Below are positions 46,849 through 58,800 of a DNA stretch of 64,000 bases, one piece after another. Position numbers and translations under genes: made by a program. The DNA comes from Xenopus tropicalis. Its lineage: Eukaryota > Chordata > Amphibia > Anura > Pipidae. The notes under the pieces are model-generated. The model was given only the letters and a program-made list of their open reading frames with translations. It was not told the origin of the DNA and made no database searches. The stretch is from positions 116,151,036-116,215,035 of the forward strand of contig NC_030677.2 in NCBI RefSeq assembly GCF_000004195.4, read 5' to 3'. The stretch's first letter is position 1, and every line of letters begins with the position of its first letter.

Positions 46849-47311
46849 TAGTGATGAGCGAATCTGTCCCGTTTCGCTTTCAAAAGATTCGCGAAACAAC
46901 GAAAATGTTGCGTGGAAAAAAATTGTCGCCAGTGACTATTCTTTTGACACCTTCGACTATTCTTGCGACTATTCTTGTGACAATTTGGAGATGCGACTAT
47001 TCTTTTGATGCCGGTGACTATTCTTGCGACTATTCTTGCAACAATTTGGACGTGCGACTATTCTTTTGATGCCGGTGACTATTCTTGCGATTTTTCTTGC
47101 AACAATTTGGTAAGGTGATTATTCTTTTGATGCCTGTGACTATTCTTGCAACTATTCTTGTGACAATTTGGACTTGCGACCATTCTTTTGACGCCCGCGG
47201 CAAATTTTTCCGCTGAGAATTTTTCATCCGTTTCACGAAACAATCCGCTAATGGCGAAACACAGAAATTCGCCGCGAATCCATGCCTGGTGAAACATTTC
47301 TCCCATCACTA
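46849..47311. mobile_element. 463-bp hAT-like MITE (TAGTGATGAG family) with internal minisatellite
   Basis: Left end TAGTGATGAGCGAATCTGTC; right end GCGAATCCATGCCTGGTGAA then CCCATCACTA. The extra length compared with the 180-bp relative at 18,402 comes from the 61-bp minisatellite inside. I could not read a convincing 8-bp TSD at this copy. Minus frames of 68-84 codons cross it and are by-products. Confidence 0.83.
46932..47205. repeat. Minisatellite, 61-bp unit, about four copies
   Basis: GCGACTATTCTTTTGATGCC starts at 46,993 and 47,054, and diverged starts lie at 47,115 and 47,176, an exact 61-base spacing. Within each unit the phrase GACTATTCTTGCGAC repeats at a shorter interval, so units arose by nested duplication. 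Confidence 0.88.
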
Positions 47312-48078
47312 GTACAGACATATAGTTGGTCATTGAATCAAGTCTGAAATCCCATAAGGACCATTATATTTCTGTGCACAATAGCACTCACCTATATTAT
47401 ACTACTGTTTTAACAAGTGCCTTCCAGAAAGGAGTTGTAATTACAACATTACAACAAATACAGTATATCCTTAGGAAATATAATAAACATACCAGAAATG
47501 CCTTAAACCAATCTCACTGGGCCACCTAGTAATGGGCACACAAAGAATGTAGCATTCTGCACAGTTTGTCTGCCCAAATATTTCATTGTAATATGACTGG
47601 CAAAAAGAGACATGTGGACTTGCACTTAACTGTTAAAAAGCCCCACTCTGTCATAGCTCTGTAGTAAAGGCAGAGCCTACTGCTGCTTATTTAGAAATCT
47701 CCAGTTCTGTGTTTCCAAGTTTCCAGCACTTATCCTGGTTCTGTTACATTAGAGATCAGCCACACTGCTTTCTTTATGGGGTAGTGTTTGACCTCTAACT
47801 GGTAATACCTACAGTCTAGCCCTGAAATAACATGAAGGCAAGTTGAACTTAAACTAGGAAGTGTTCAGCAGCTGGGAACTGCAAACTGGGCATTCATGAA
47901 TACAGGTGTAAGATAAATCTCAAATGAGATTCCACTCCCAAATATCTAAATATGTAACATATTTGGATTTTTACTTCCTAATATACCACTGAATTTAAAT
48001 ATCACAAGGGTGAATACTGTTTAGGTGTTTAGAAGAAATATATTTAATACCCCTAGCAATGATGCTATGAACATACAG
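47312..48078. other. Flank of the satellite, no gene supported
   Basis: AT-rich DNA. A 67-codon plus frame at 47,326-47,529 ends in a stop near 47,527. No repeat was recognised before the satellite starts at about 48,079. Confidence 0.5.
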
Positions 48079-51000
48079 TAACTGTCTCTAGGCTGCAATG
48101 GTATCTTCCAGCCTTTGTTCAGGCTGAGACATGTAACTGTCTCTAGGCTGCAATGGTATGTTCCAGCCTTTGTCCAGACTGAGACATGTAACTGTCTCTA
48201 GGCTGCAATGGTATCTTCCAGCCTTTGTCCAGGCTGAGACATGTAACTGACTCGAGGCTGCAATGGTATCTTCCAGCCTTTGTCAAGGCTGAGACATGTA
48301 ACTGTCTCTAGGCTGCAATGGTATCTTCCAGCCTTTGTCCAGGCTGAGAGATGTAACTGTCTCTAGGCTGCAATGGTATCTTCCAGCCTTTGTCCAGGCT
48401 GAGACATGTAACTGTCTCTAGGCTGCAATGGTATCTTCCAGCCTTTGTCCAGGCTGAGACATGTAACTGTCTCTAGGCTGCAATGGTATCTTCCAGCCTT
48501 TGTCCAGGCTGAGACATGTAACTGTCTCTAGGCTGCAATGGTATCTTCCAGCCTTTGTCCAGGCTGAGACATGTAACTGTCTCTAGGCTGCAATGGTATC
48601 TTCCAGCCTTTGTCCAGGCTGAGAGATGTAACTGTGTCTAGGCTGCAATGGTACGTTCCAGCCTTTGCCCAGGCTGAGACATGTAACTGTCTCTAGGCTG
48701 CAATGGTATCTTCCAGCCTTTGTCCAGGATGAGACATGTAACTGTCTCTAGGCTGCAATGGTATCTTCCAGCCTTTGTCCAGGCTGAGACATGTAACTGT
48801 GTCTAGGCTGCAATGGTATCTTCCAGCCTTTGCCCAGGCTGAGAGATGTAACTGTCCCTAGGCTGCAATGGTACCTTCCAGCCTTTGCCCAGACTGAGAC
48901 ATGTAACTGTCTCTAGGCTGCAATGGTATCTTCCAGCCTTTGTCCAGGCTGAGACATGTAACTGTCTCTAGGCTGCAATGGTATCTTCCAGCCTTTGCCC
49001 AGGCTGAGACATGTAACTGTCTCTAGGCTGCAATGGTATCTTCCAGCCTCTGCCCAGGGTGAGACATGTAACTGTCTCTAGGCTGCAATGGTATCTTCCA
49101 GCCTTTGTCCAGGCTGAGACATGTAACTGTCTCTAGGCTGCAATGGTATCTTCCAGCCTCTGCCCAGGGTGAGACATGTAACTGTCTCTAGGCTGCAATG
49201 GTACCTTCCAGCCTTTGTCCAGGATGAGACATGTAACTGTCTCTAGGCTGCAATGGTACCTTCCAGCCTTTGCCCAGGCTGAGACATGTAACTGTCTCTA
49301 GGCTGCAATGGTATCTTCCAGCCTTTGTCCAGGCTGAGACATGTAACTGTCTCTAGGCTGCAATGGTATCTTCCAGCCTTTGTCCAGGCTGAGACATGTA
49401 ACTGTCTCTAGGCTGCAATGGTATCTTCCAGCTTCTGCCCAGGCTGAGACATGTAACTGTCTCTAGGCTGCAATGGTATCTTCCAGCTTCTGCCCAGGGT
49501 GAGACATGTAACTGTCTCTAGGCTGCAATGGTATCTTCCAGCCTTTGTCCAGGCTGACACATGTAACTGTCTCTAGGCTGCAATGGTATCTTCCAGCTTC
49601 TGCCCAGGCTGAGACATGTAACTGTCTCTAGGCTGCAATGGTATCTTCCAGCTTCTGCCCAGGGTGAGACATGTAACTGTCTCTAGGCTGCAATGGTATC
49701 TTCCAGCCTTTGTCCAGGCTGAGACATGTAACTGTCTCTAGGCTGCAATGGTATCTTCCAGCTTCTGCCCAGGCTGAGACATGTAACTGTCTCTAGGCTG
49801 CAATGGTATCTTCCAGCCTTTGTCCAGGCTGAGACATGTAACTGTCTCTAGGCTGCAATGGTATCTTCCAGCCTTTGTCCAGGCTGAGACATGTAACTGT
49901 CTCCAATGGTATCTTCCAGCTTCTGCCCAGGGTGAGACATGTAACTGTCTCTAGGCTGCAATGGTATCTTCCAGCCTTTGTCCAGGCTCAGAGATGTAAC
50001 TGTCTCTAGGCTGCAATGGTATCTTCCAGCCTTTGTCCAGGCTGAGAGATGTAACTGTCTCTAGGCTGCAATGGTATCTTCCAGCCTTTGTCCAGGCTGC
50101 GACATGTAACTGTCTCTAGGCTGCCATGGTATCTTCCAGCCTTTTTCCAGGCTGAGACATGTAACTGTCTCTAGGCTGCAATGGTATCTTCCAGCTTCTG
50201 CCCAGGGTGAGATATGTAACTGTCTCTAGGCTGCAATGGTATCTTCCAGCCTTTGTCCAGGCTGAGACATGTAACTGTCTCTAGGCTGCAATGGTATCTT
50301 CCAGCCTTTGTCCATGCTGAGACATGTAACTGTCTCTAGGCTGCAATGGTATCTTCCAGCCTCTGCCCAGGCTGCGACATGTAACTGTCTTTAGGCTGCA
50401 ATGGTATCTTCCAGCCTTTGTCCAGGCTGAGACATGTAACTGTCTCTAGGCTGCAATGGTATCTTCCAGCTTCTGCCCAGGGTGAGACATGTAACTGTCT
50501 CTAGGCTGGAATGGTATCTTCCAGCCTTTGTCCAGGCTAAGAGATGTAACTGTCTCTAGGCTGCAATGGTATCTTCCAGCCTTTGTCCAGGCTGAGAGAT
50601 GTAACTGTCTCTAGGCTGCAATGGTATCTTCCAGCCTTTGTCCAGGCTGCGACATGTAACTGTCTCTAGGCTGCCATGGTATCTTCCAGCCTTTTTCCAG
50701 GCTGAGACATGTAACTGTCTCTAGGCTGCAATGGTATCTTCCAGCTTCTGCCCAGGGTGAGACATATAACTGTCTCTAGGCTGCAATGGTATCTTCCAGC
50801 CTTTGTCCAGGCTCAGAGATGTAACTGTCTCTAGGCTGCAATGGTATCTTCCAGCCTTTGTCCAGGCTGAGACATGTAACTGTCTCTAGGCTGCAATGGT
50901 ATCTTCCAGCCTTTGTCCAGGCTGCGACATGTAACTGTCTCTAGGCTGCAATGGTATCTTCCAGCCTTTGTCCAGGCTGAGAGATGTAACTTTCTCTAGG

Positions 51001-53820
51001 CTGCAATGGTATCTTCCAGCCTTTGTCCAGGTTGAGACATGTAACTGTTTCTAGGCTGCAATGGTATCTTCCAGCCTTTGTTCAGGCTGAGAGATGTAAC
51101 TGTCTCTAGGCTGCAATGGTATCTTCCAGCCTTTGTCCAGGATGAGACATGTAACTGTCTCTAGGCTGCAATGGTATCTTCCAGCCTTTGTCCAGGCTGA
51201 GAGATGTAACTGTGTCTAGGCTGCAATGGTATCTTCCAGCCTTTGCCCAGGCTGAGACATGTAACTGTCTCTAGGCTGCAATGGTATCTTCCAGCCTTTG
51301 TCCAGGATGAGACATGTAACTGTCTCTAGGCTGCAATGCTATCTTCCAGCCTTTGTCCAGGCTGAGAGATGTAACTGTGTCAAGGCTGCAATGGTATCTT
51401 CCAGCCTTTGCCCAGGCTGAGAGATGTAACTGTCCCTAGGCTGCAATGGTACCTTCCAGCCTTTGCCCAGGCTGAGACATGTAACTGTCTCTAGGCTGCA
51501 ATGGTATCTTCCAGCCTTTGTCCAGGATTAGACATGTAACTGTCTCTAAGCTGCAATGGTATCTTCCAGCCTTCGACCAGGCTGAGACATGTAACTGTCT
51601 CTAGGCTGCAATGGTATCTTCCAGCCTCTGCCCAGGGTGAGACATGTAACTGTCTCTAGGCTGCAATGGTATCTTCCAGCCTTTGTCCAGGCTGAGACAT
51701 GTAACTGTCTCTAGGCTGCAATGGTATCTTCCAGCTTCTGCCCAGGCTGAGACATGTAACTGTCTCTAGGCTGCAATGGTACCTTCCAGCCTTTGCCCAG
51801 GCTGAGACATGTAACTGTCTCTAGGCTGCAATGGTATCTTCCAGCCTTTGTCCAGGCTCAGAGATGTAACTGTCTCTAGGCTGCAATGGTATCTTCCAGC
51901 CTTTGTCCAGGCTGAGACATGTAACTGTCTCTAGGCTGCAATGGTATCTTCCAGCTTCTGCCCAGGGTGAGACATGTAACTGTCTCTAGGCTGCAATGGT
52001 ACCTTCCAGCCTTTGTCCAGGATGAGACATGTAACTGTCTCTAGGCTGCAATGGTACCTTCCAGCCTTTGCCCAGGCTGAGACATGTAACTGTCTCTAGG
52101 CTGCAATGGTATCTTCCAGCCTTTGTCCAGGCTGAGACATGTAACTGTCTCTAGGCTGCAATGGTATCTTCCAGCTTCTGCCCAGGCTGAGACATGTAAC
52201 TGTCTCTAGGCTGCAATGGTATCTTCCAGCCTTTGTCCAGGGTGAGACATGTAACTGTCTCTAGGCTGCAATGGTATCTTCCAGCCTTTGTCCAGGGTGA
52301 GACATGTAACTGTCTCTAGGCTGCAATGGTATCTTCCAGCATTTGTCCAGGCTCAGAGATGTAACTGTCTCCAGGCTGCAATGGTACCTTCCAGCCTTTG
52401 CCCAGGCTGAGACATGTAACTGTCTCTAGGCTGCAATGGTATCTTCCAGCTTCTGCCCAGGGTGAGACATGTAACTTTCTCTAGGCTGCAATGGTATCTT
52501 CCAGCATTTGTCCAGGCTGAGAGATGTAACTGTCTCTAGGCTGCAATGGTATCTTCCAGCCTTTGCCCAGGCTGAGACATGTAACTGTCTCTAGGCTGCA
52601 ATGGTATCTTCCAGCCTTTGCCCAGGCTGAGACATGTAACTGTCTCTAGGCTGCAATGGTATCTTCCAGCCTTTGTCCAGGCTGAGAGATGTAACTGTCT
52701 CTAGGCTGCAATGGTATCTTCCAGCCTTTGTCCAGGCTGAGACATGTAACTGTCTCTAGGCTGCCATGGTATCTTCCAGCCTTTTTCCAGGCTGAGACAT
52801 GTAACTGTCTCTAGGCTGCAATGGTATATTCAAGCTTCTGCCCAGGGTGAGACATGTAACTGTCTCTAGGCTGCAATGGTATCTTCCAGCCTTTGTCCAG
52901 GCTCAGAGATGTAACTGTCTCTAGGCTGCAATGGTATCTTCCAGCCTTTGTCCAGGCTGAGACATGTAACTGTCTCTAGGCTGCAATGGTATCTTCCAGC
53001 CTTTGTCCAGGCTCAGAGATGTAACTGTCTCTAGGCTGCAATGGTATCTTCCAGCCTTTGTCCAGGCTGAGAGATGTAACTGTCTCTAGGCTGCAATGGT
53101 ATCTTCCAGCCTTTGTCCAGGCTGAGACATGTAACTGTTTCTAGGCTGCAATGGTATCTTCCAGCCTTTGTTCAGGCTGAGAGATGTAACTGTCTCTAGG
53201 CTGCAATGGTATCTTCCAGCCTTTGTCCAGGATGAGACATATAACTGTCTCTAGGCTGCAATGGTATCTTCCAGCCTTTGCCCAGGCTGAGAGATGTAAC
53301 TGTGTCTAGGCTGCAATGGTATCTTCCAGCCTTTGCCCAGGCTGAGACATGTAACTGTCTCTAGGCTGCAATGGTACCTTCCAGCCTTTGCCCAGGCTGA
53401 GACATGTAACTGTCTCTAGGCTGCAGTGGTATCTTCCAGCCTTTGTCCAGGATTAGACATGTAACTGTCTCTAGGCTGCAATGGTATCTTCCAGCCTTCG
53501 ACCAGGCTGAGACATGTAACTGTCTCTAGGCTGCAATGGTATCTTCCAGCCTCTGCCCAGGGTGAGACATGTAACTGTCTCTAGGCTGCAATGGTATCTT
53601 CCAGCCTTTGTCCAGGCTGAGACATGTAACTGTCTCTAGGCTGCAATGGTATCTTCCAGCCTCTGCCCAGGGTGAGACATGTAACTGTCTCTAGGCTGCA
53701 ATGGTACCTTCCAGCCTTTGTCAAGGATGAGACATGTAACTGTCTCTAGGCTGCAATGGTACCTTCCAGCATTTGCCCAGGCTGAGACATGTAACTGTCT
53801 CTAGGCTGCAATGGTATCTT

Positions 53821-55860
53821 CCAGCCTCTGCCTAGGGTGAGACATGTAACTGTGTCTAGGCTGCAATGGTACCTTCCAGCCTTTGTCCAGGATTAGACAT
53901 GTAACTGTCTCTAGGCTGCAATGGTACCTTCCAGCCTTTGCCCAGGCTGAGACATGTAACTGTCTCTAGGCTGCAATGGTATCTTCCAGCCTTTGTCCAG
54001 GGTGAGACATGTAACTGTCTCTAGGCTGCAATGGTATCTTCCAGCCTTTGTCCAGGCTGAGACATGTAACTGTCTCTAGGCTGCAATGGTATCTTCCAGC
54101 CTTTGTCCAGGCTGAGAGATGTAACTGTCTCTAGGCTGCAATGGTATCTTCCAGCTTCTGCCCAGGCTGAGACATGTAACTGTCTCTAGGCTGCAATGGT
54201 ATCTTCCAGCTTCTGCCCAGGGTGAGACATGTAACTGTCTCTAGGCTGCAATGGTATCTTCCAGCCTTTGTCCAGGGTGAGACATGTTACTGTCTCTAGG
54301 CTGCAATGGTATCTTCCAGCTTCTGCCCAGGCTTAGACATGTAACTGTCTTTAGGCTGCAATGGTATCTTCCAGCTTCTGCCCAGGGTGAGACATGTAAC
54401 TGTCTCTAGGCTGCAATGGTATCTTCCAGCCTTTGTCCAGGCTGAGACATGTAACTGTCTCTATGCTGCAATGGTATCTTCCAGCTTCTGCCCAGGCTGA
54501 GACATGTAACTGTCTCTAGGCTGCAATGGTATCTTCCAGCCTTTGTCCAGGCTGAGACATGTAACTGTCTCTAGGCTGCAATGGTATCTTCCAGCCTTTG
54601 TCCTGGCTGAGACATGTAACTGTCTCTAGGCTGCAATGGTATCTTCCAGCTTCTGCCCAGGCTGAGACATGTAACTGTCTCTAGGCTGCAATGGTATCTT
54701 CCAGCCTTTGTCCAGGCTGAGACATGTAACTGTCTCTAGGCTGCAATGGAATCTTCCAGCCTTTGCCCAGGCTGAGAGATGTAACTGTCCCTAGGCTGCA
54801 ATGGTATCTTCCAGCCTTTGTCCAGGCTGAGACATGTAACTGTCTCTAGGCTGCAATGGTATCTTCCAGTCTTTGACCAGGCTGAGACATGGAACTGTCT
54901 CTAGGCTGCAATGGTATCTTCCAGCCTCTGCCTAGGGTGAGACATGTAACTGTGTCTAGGCTGCAATGGTACCTTCCAGCCTTTGTCCAGGATTAGACAT
55001 GTAACTGTCTCTAGGCTGCAATGGTACCTTCCAGCCTTTGCCCAGGCTGAGACATGTAACTGTCTCTAGGCTGCAATGGTATCTTCCAGCCTTTGTCCAG
55101 GGTGAGACATGTAACTGTCTCTAGGCTGCAATGGTATCTTCCAGCCTTTGTCCAGGCTGAGACATGTAACTGTCTCTAGGCTGCAATGGTATCTTCCAGC
55201 CTTTGTCCAGGCTGAGAGATGTAACTGTCTCTAGGCTGCAATGGTATCTTCCAGCTTCTGCCCAGGCTGAGACATGTAACTGTCTCTAGGCTGCAATGGT
55301 ATCTTCCAGCTTCTGCCCAGGGTGAGACATGTAACTGTCTCTAGGCTGCAATGGTATCTTCCAGCCTTTGTCCAGGGTGAGACATGTTACTGTCTCTAGG
55401 CTGCAATGGTATCTTCCAGCTTCTGCCCAGGCTTAGACATGTAACTGTCTTTAGGCTGCAATGGTATCTTCCAGCTTCTGCCCAGGGTGAGACATGTAAC
55501 TGTCTCTAGGCTGCAATGGTATCTTCCAGCCTTTGTCCAGGCTGAGACATGTAACTGTCTCTATGCTGCAATGGTATCTTCCAGCTTCTGCCCAGGCTGA
55601 GACATGTAACTGTCTCTAGGCTGCAATGGTATCTTCCAGCCTTTGTCCAGGCTGAGACATGTAACTGTCTCTAGGCTGCAATGGTATCTTCCAGCCTTTG
55701 TCCTGGCTGAGACATGTAACTGTCTCTAGGCTGCAATGGTATCTTCCAGCTTCTGCCCAGGCTGAGACATGTAACTGTCTCTAGGCTGCAATGGTATCTT
55801 CCAGCTTCTGCCCAGGCTGAGACATGTAACTGTCTCTAGGCTGCAATGGTATCTTCCAGC
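53821..55860. repeat. Higher-order repeat: 1,100-bp block (20 monomers) duplicated
   Basis: Rare monomer variants recur with an exact offset of 1,100: CCTCTGCCTAGGGTGAG at 53,825 and 54,925, GACATGTTAC at 54,281 and 55,381, CTATGCTGCA at 54,461 and 55,561, and TCCTGGCTGAG at 54,601 and 55,701. The match stops before 54,741, where GCAATGGAATC has no partner at 55,841. Confidence 0.87.
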
Positions 55861-58800
55861 CTTTGTCCAGGGTGAGACATGTAACTGTCTCTAGGCTGCA
55901 ATGGTATCTTCCAGCTTCTGCCCACGCTGAGACATGTAACTGTCTCTAGGCTGCAATGGTATCTTCCAGCCTTTGTCCAGGGTGAGACATGTAACTGTCT
56001 CTAGGCTGCAATGGTATCTTCCAGCCTTTGTCCAGGCTGAGACATGTAACTGTCTCTAGGCTGCAATGGTATCTTCCAGCCTTTGTCCAGGCTGAGACAT
56101 GTAACTGTCTCTAGGCTGCAATGGTATCTTCCAGCCTTTGTCCAGGCTGAGACATGTAACTGTCTCTAGGCTGCAATGGTATCTTCCAGCTTCTGCCCAG
56201 GCTGAGACATGTAACTGTCTCTAGGCTGCAATGGTATCTTCCAGCTTCTGCCCAGGGTGAGACATGTAACTGTCTCTAGGCTGCAATGGTATCTTCCAGC
56301 CTTTGTCCAGGGTGAGACATGTAACTGTATCTAGGCTGCAATGGTATCTTCCAGCTTCTGCCCAGGGTGAGACATGTAACTGTCTCTAGGCTGCAATGGT
56401 ATCTTCCAGCTTCTGCCCAGGGTGAGACATGTAACTGTCTCTAGGCTGCAATGGTATCTTCCAGCATTTGTCCAGGCTGAGAGATGTAACTGTCTCTAGG
56501 CTGCAATGGTATCTTCCAGCCTTTGCCCAGGCTGAGACATGTAACTGTCTCTAGGCTGCAATGGTATCTTCCAGCCTTTGTCCAGGCTGGGACATGTAAC
56601 TGTCTCTAGGCTGCAATGGTATCTTCCAGCTTCTGCCCAGGCTGAGACATGTAACTGTCTCTAGGCTGCAATGGTATCTTCCAGCCTTTGTCCAGGGTGA
56701 GACATGTAACTGTCTCTAGGCTGCAATGGTATCTTCCAGCCTTTGTCCAGGGTGAGACATGTAACTGTCTCTAGGCTGCAATGGTATCTTCCAGCATTTG
56801 TCCAGGCTCAGAGATGTAACTGTCTCCAGGCTACAATGGTACCTTCCAGCCTTTGCCCAGGCTGGGACATGTAACTGTCTCTAGGCTGCAATCGTATCTT
56901 CCAGCTTCTGCCCAGGGTGAGACATGTAACTTTCTCTAGGCTGCAATGGTATCTTCCAGCATTTGTCCAGGCTGAGAGATGTAACTGTCTCTAGGCTGCA
57001 ATGGTATCTTCCAGCCTTTGCCCAGGCTGAGACATGTAACTGTCTCTAGGCTGCAATGGTATCTTCCAGCCTTTGTCCAGGCTGAGACATGTAACTGTCT
57101 CTAGGCTGCAATGGTATCTTCCAGCCTTTGTCCAGGATGAGAGATGTAACTGTCTCTAGGCTGCAATGGTATCTTCCAGCTTCTGCCCAGGCTTAGACAT
57201 GTAACTGTCTCTAGGCTGCAATGGTATCTTCCAGCATTTGTCCAGGCTGAGACATGTAACTGTCTCTAGGCTGCAATGGTACCTTCCAGCCTTTGCCCAG
57301 GCTGAGACATGTAACTGTCTCTTGGCTGCAATGGTACCTTCCAGCCTTTGCCCAGGCTGAGACATGTAACTGTCTCTAGGCTGCAATGGTACCTTCCAAA
57401 CTTTGCCCAGGCTGAGACATGTAACTGTCTCTAGGCTGCAATGGTATCTTCCAGCCTTTGTCCAGGCTGAGACATGTAACTGTCTCTAGGCTGCAATGGT
57501 ATCTTCCAGCTTCTGCCCAGGCTGAGACATGTAACTGTCTCTAGGCTGCAATGGTATCTTCCAGCCTTTGTCCAGGCTGAAATATGCAACTGTCTCTAGG
57601 CTGCAATGGTATCTTCCAGCCTTTGTCCAGGCTGAGACATGTAACTGTCTCTAGGCTGCAATGGTATCTTCCAGCTTCTGCCCAGGCTGAGACATGTAAC
57701 TGTCTCTAGGCTGCAATGGTATCTTCCAGCTTCTGCCCAGGGTGAGACATGTAACTGTCTCTAGGCTGCAATGGTATCTTCCAGCCTTTGTCCAGGGTGA
57801 GACATGTAACTGTCTCTAGGCTGCAATGGTATCTTCCAGCTTCTGCCCAGGCTGAGACATGTAACTGTCTCTAGGCTGCAATGGTATCTTCCAGCCTTTG
57901 TCCAGGCTGAGACATGTAACTGTCTCTAGGCTGCAATGGTATCTTCCAGCTTCTGCCCAGGCTGAGACATGTAACTGTCTCTAGGCTGCAATGGTATCTT
58001 CCAGCCTTTGTCCAGGCTGAGACATGTAACTGTCTCTAGGCTGCAATGGTATCTTCCAGCCTTTGTCCAGGCTGAGACATGTAACTGTCTCTAGGCTGCA
58101 ATGGTATCTTCCAGCTTCTGCCCAGGCTGAGACATGTAACTGTCTCTAGGCTGCAATGGTATCTTCCAGCTTCTGCCCAGGGTGAGACATGTAACTGTCT
58201 CTAGGCTGCAATGGTATCTTCCAGCCTTTGTCCAGGGTGAGACATGTAACTGTCTCTAGGCTGCAATGGTATCTTCCAGCTTCTGCCCAGGGTGAGACAT
58301 GTAACTGTCTCTAGGCTGCAATGGTATCTTCCAGCCTTTGTCCAGGGTGAGACATGTTACTGTCTCTAGGCTGCAATGGTATCTTCCAGCTTCTGCCCAG
58401 GCTTAGACATGTAACTGTCTTTAGGCTGCAATGGTATCTTCCAGCTTCTGCCCAGGGTGAGACATGTAACTGTCTCTAGGCTGCAATGGTATCTTCCAGC
58501 CTTTGTCCAGGCTGAGACATGTAACTGTCTCTATGCTGCAATGGTATCTTCCAGCTTCTGCCCAGGCTGAGACATGTAACTGTCTCTAGGCTGCAATGGT
58601 ATCTTCCAGCCTTTGTCCAGGCTGAGACATGTAACTGTCTCTAGGCTGCAATGGTATCTTCCAGCCTTTGTCCTGGCTGAGACATGTAACTGTCTCTAGG
58701 CTGCAATGGTATCTTCCAGCTTCTGCCCAGGCTGAGACATGTAACTGTCTCTAGGCTGCAATGGTATCTTCCAGCCTTTGTCCAGGCTGAGACATGTAAC

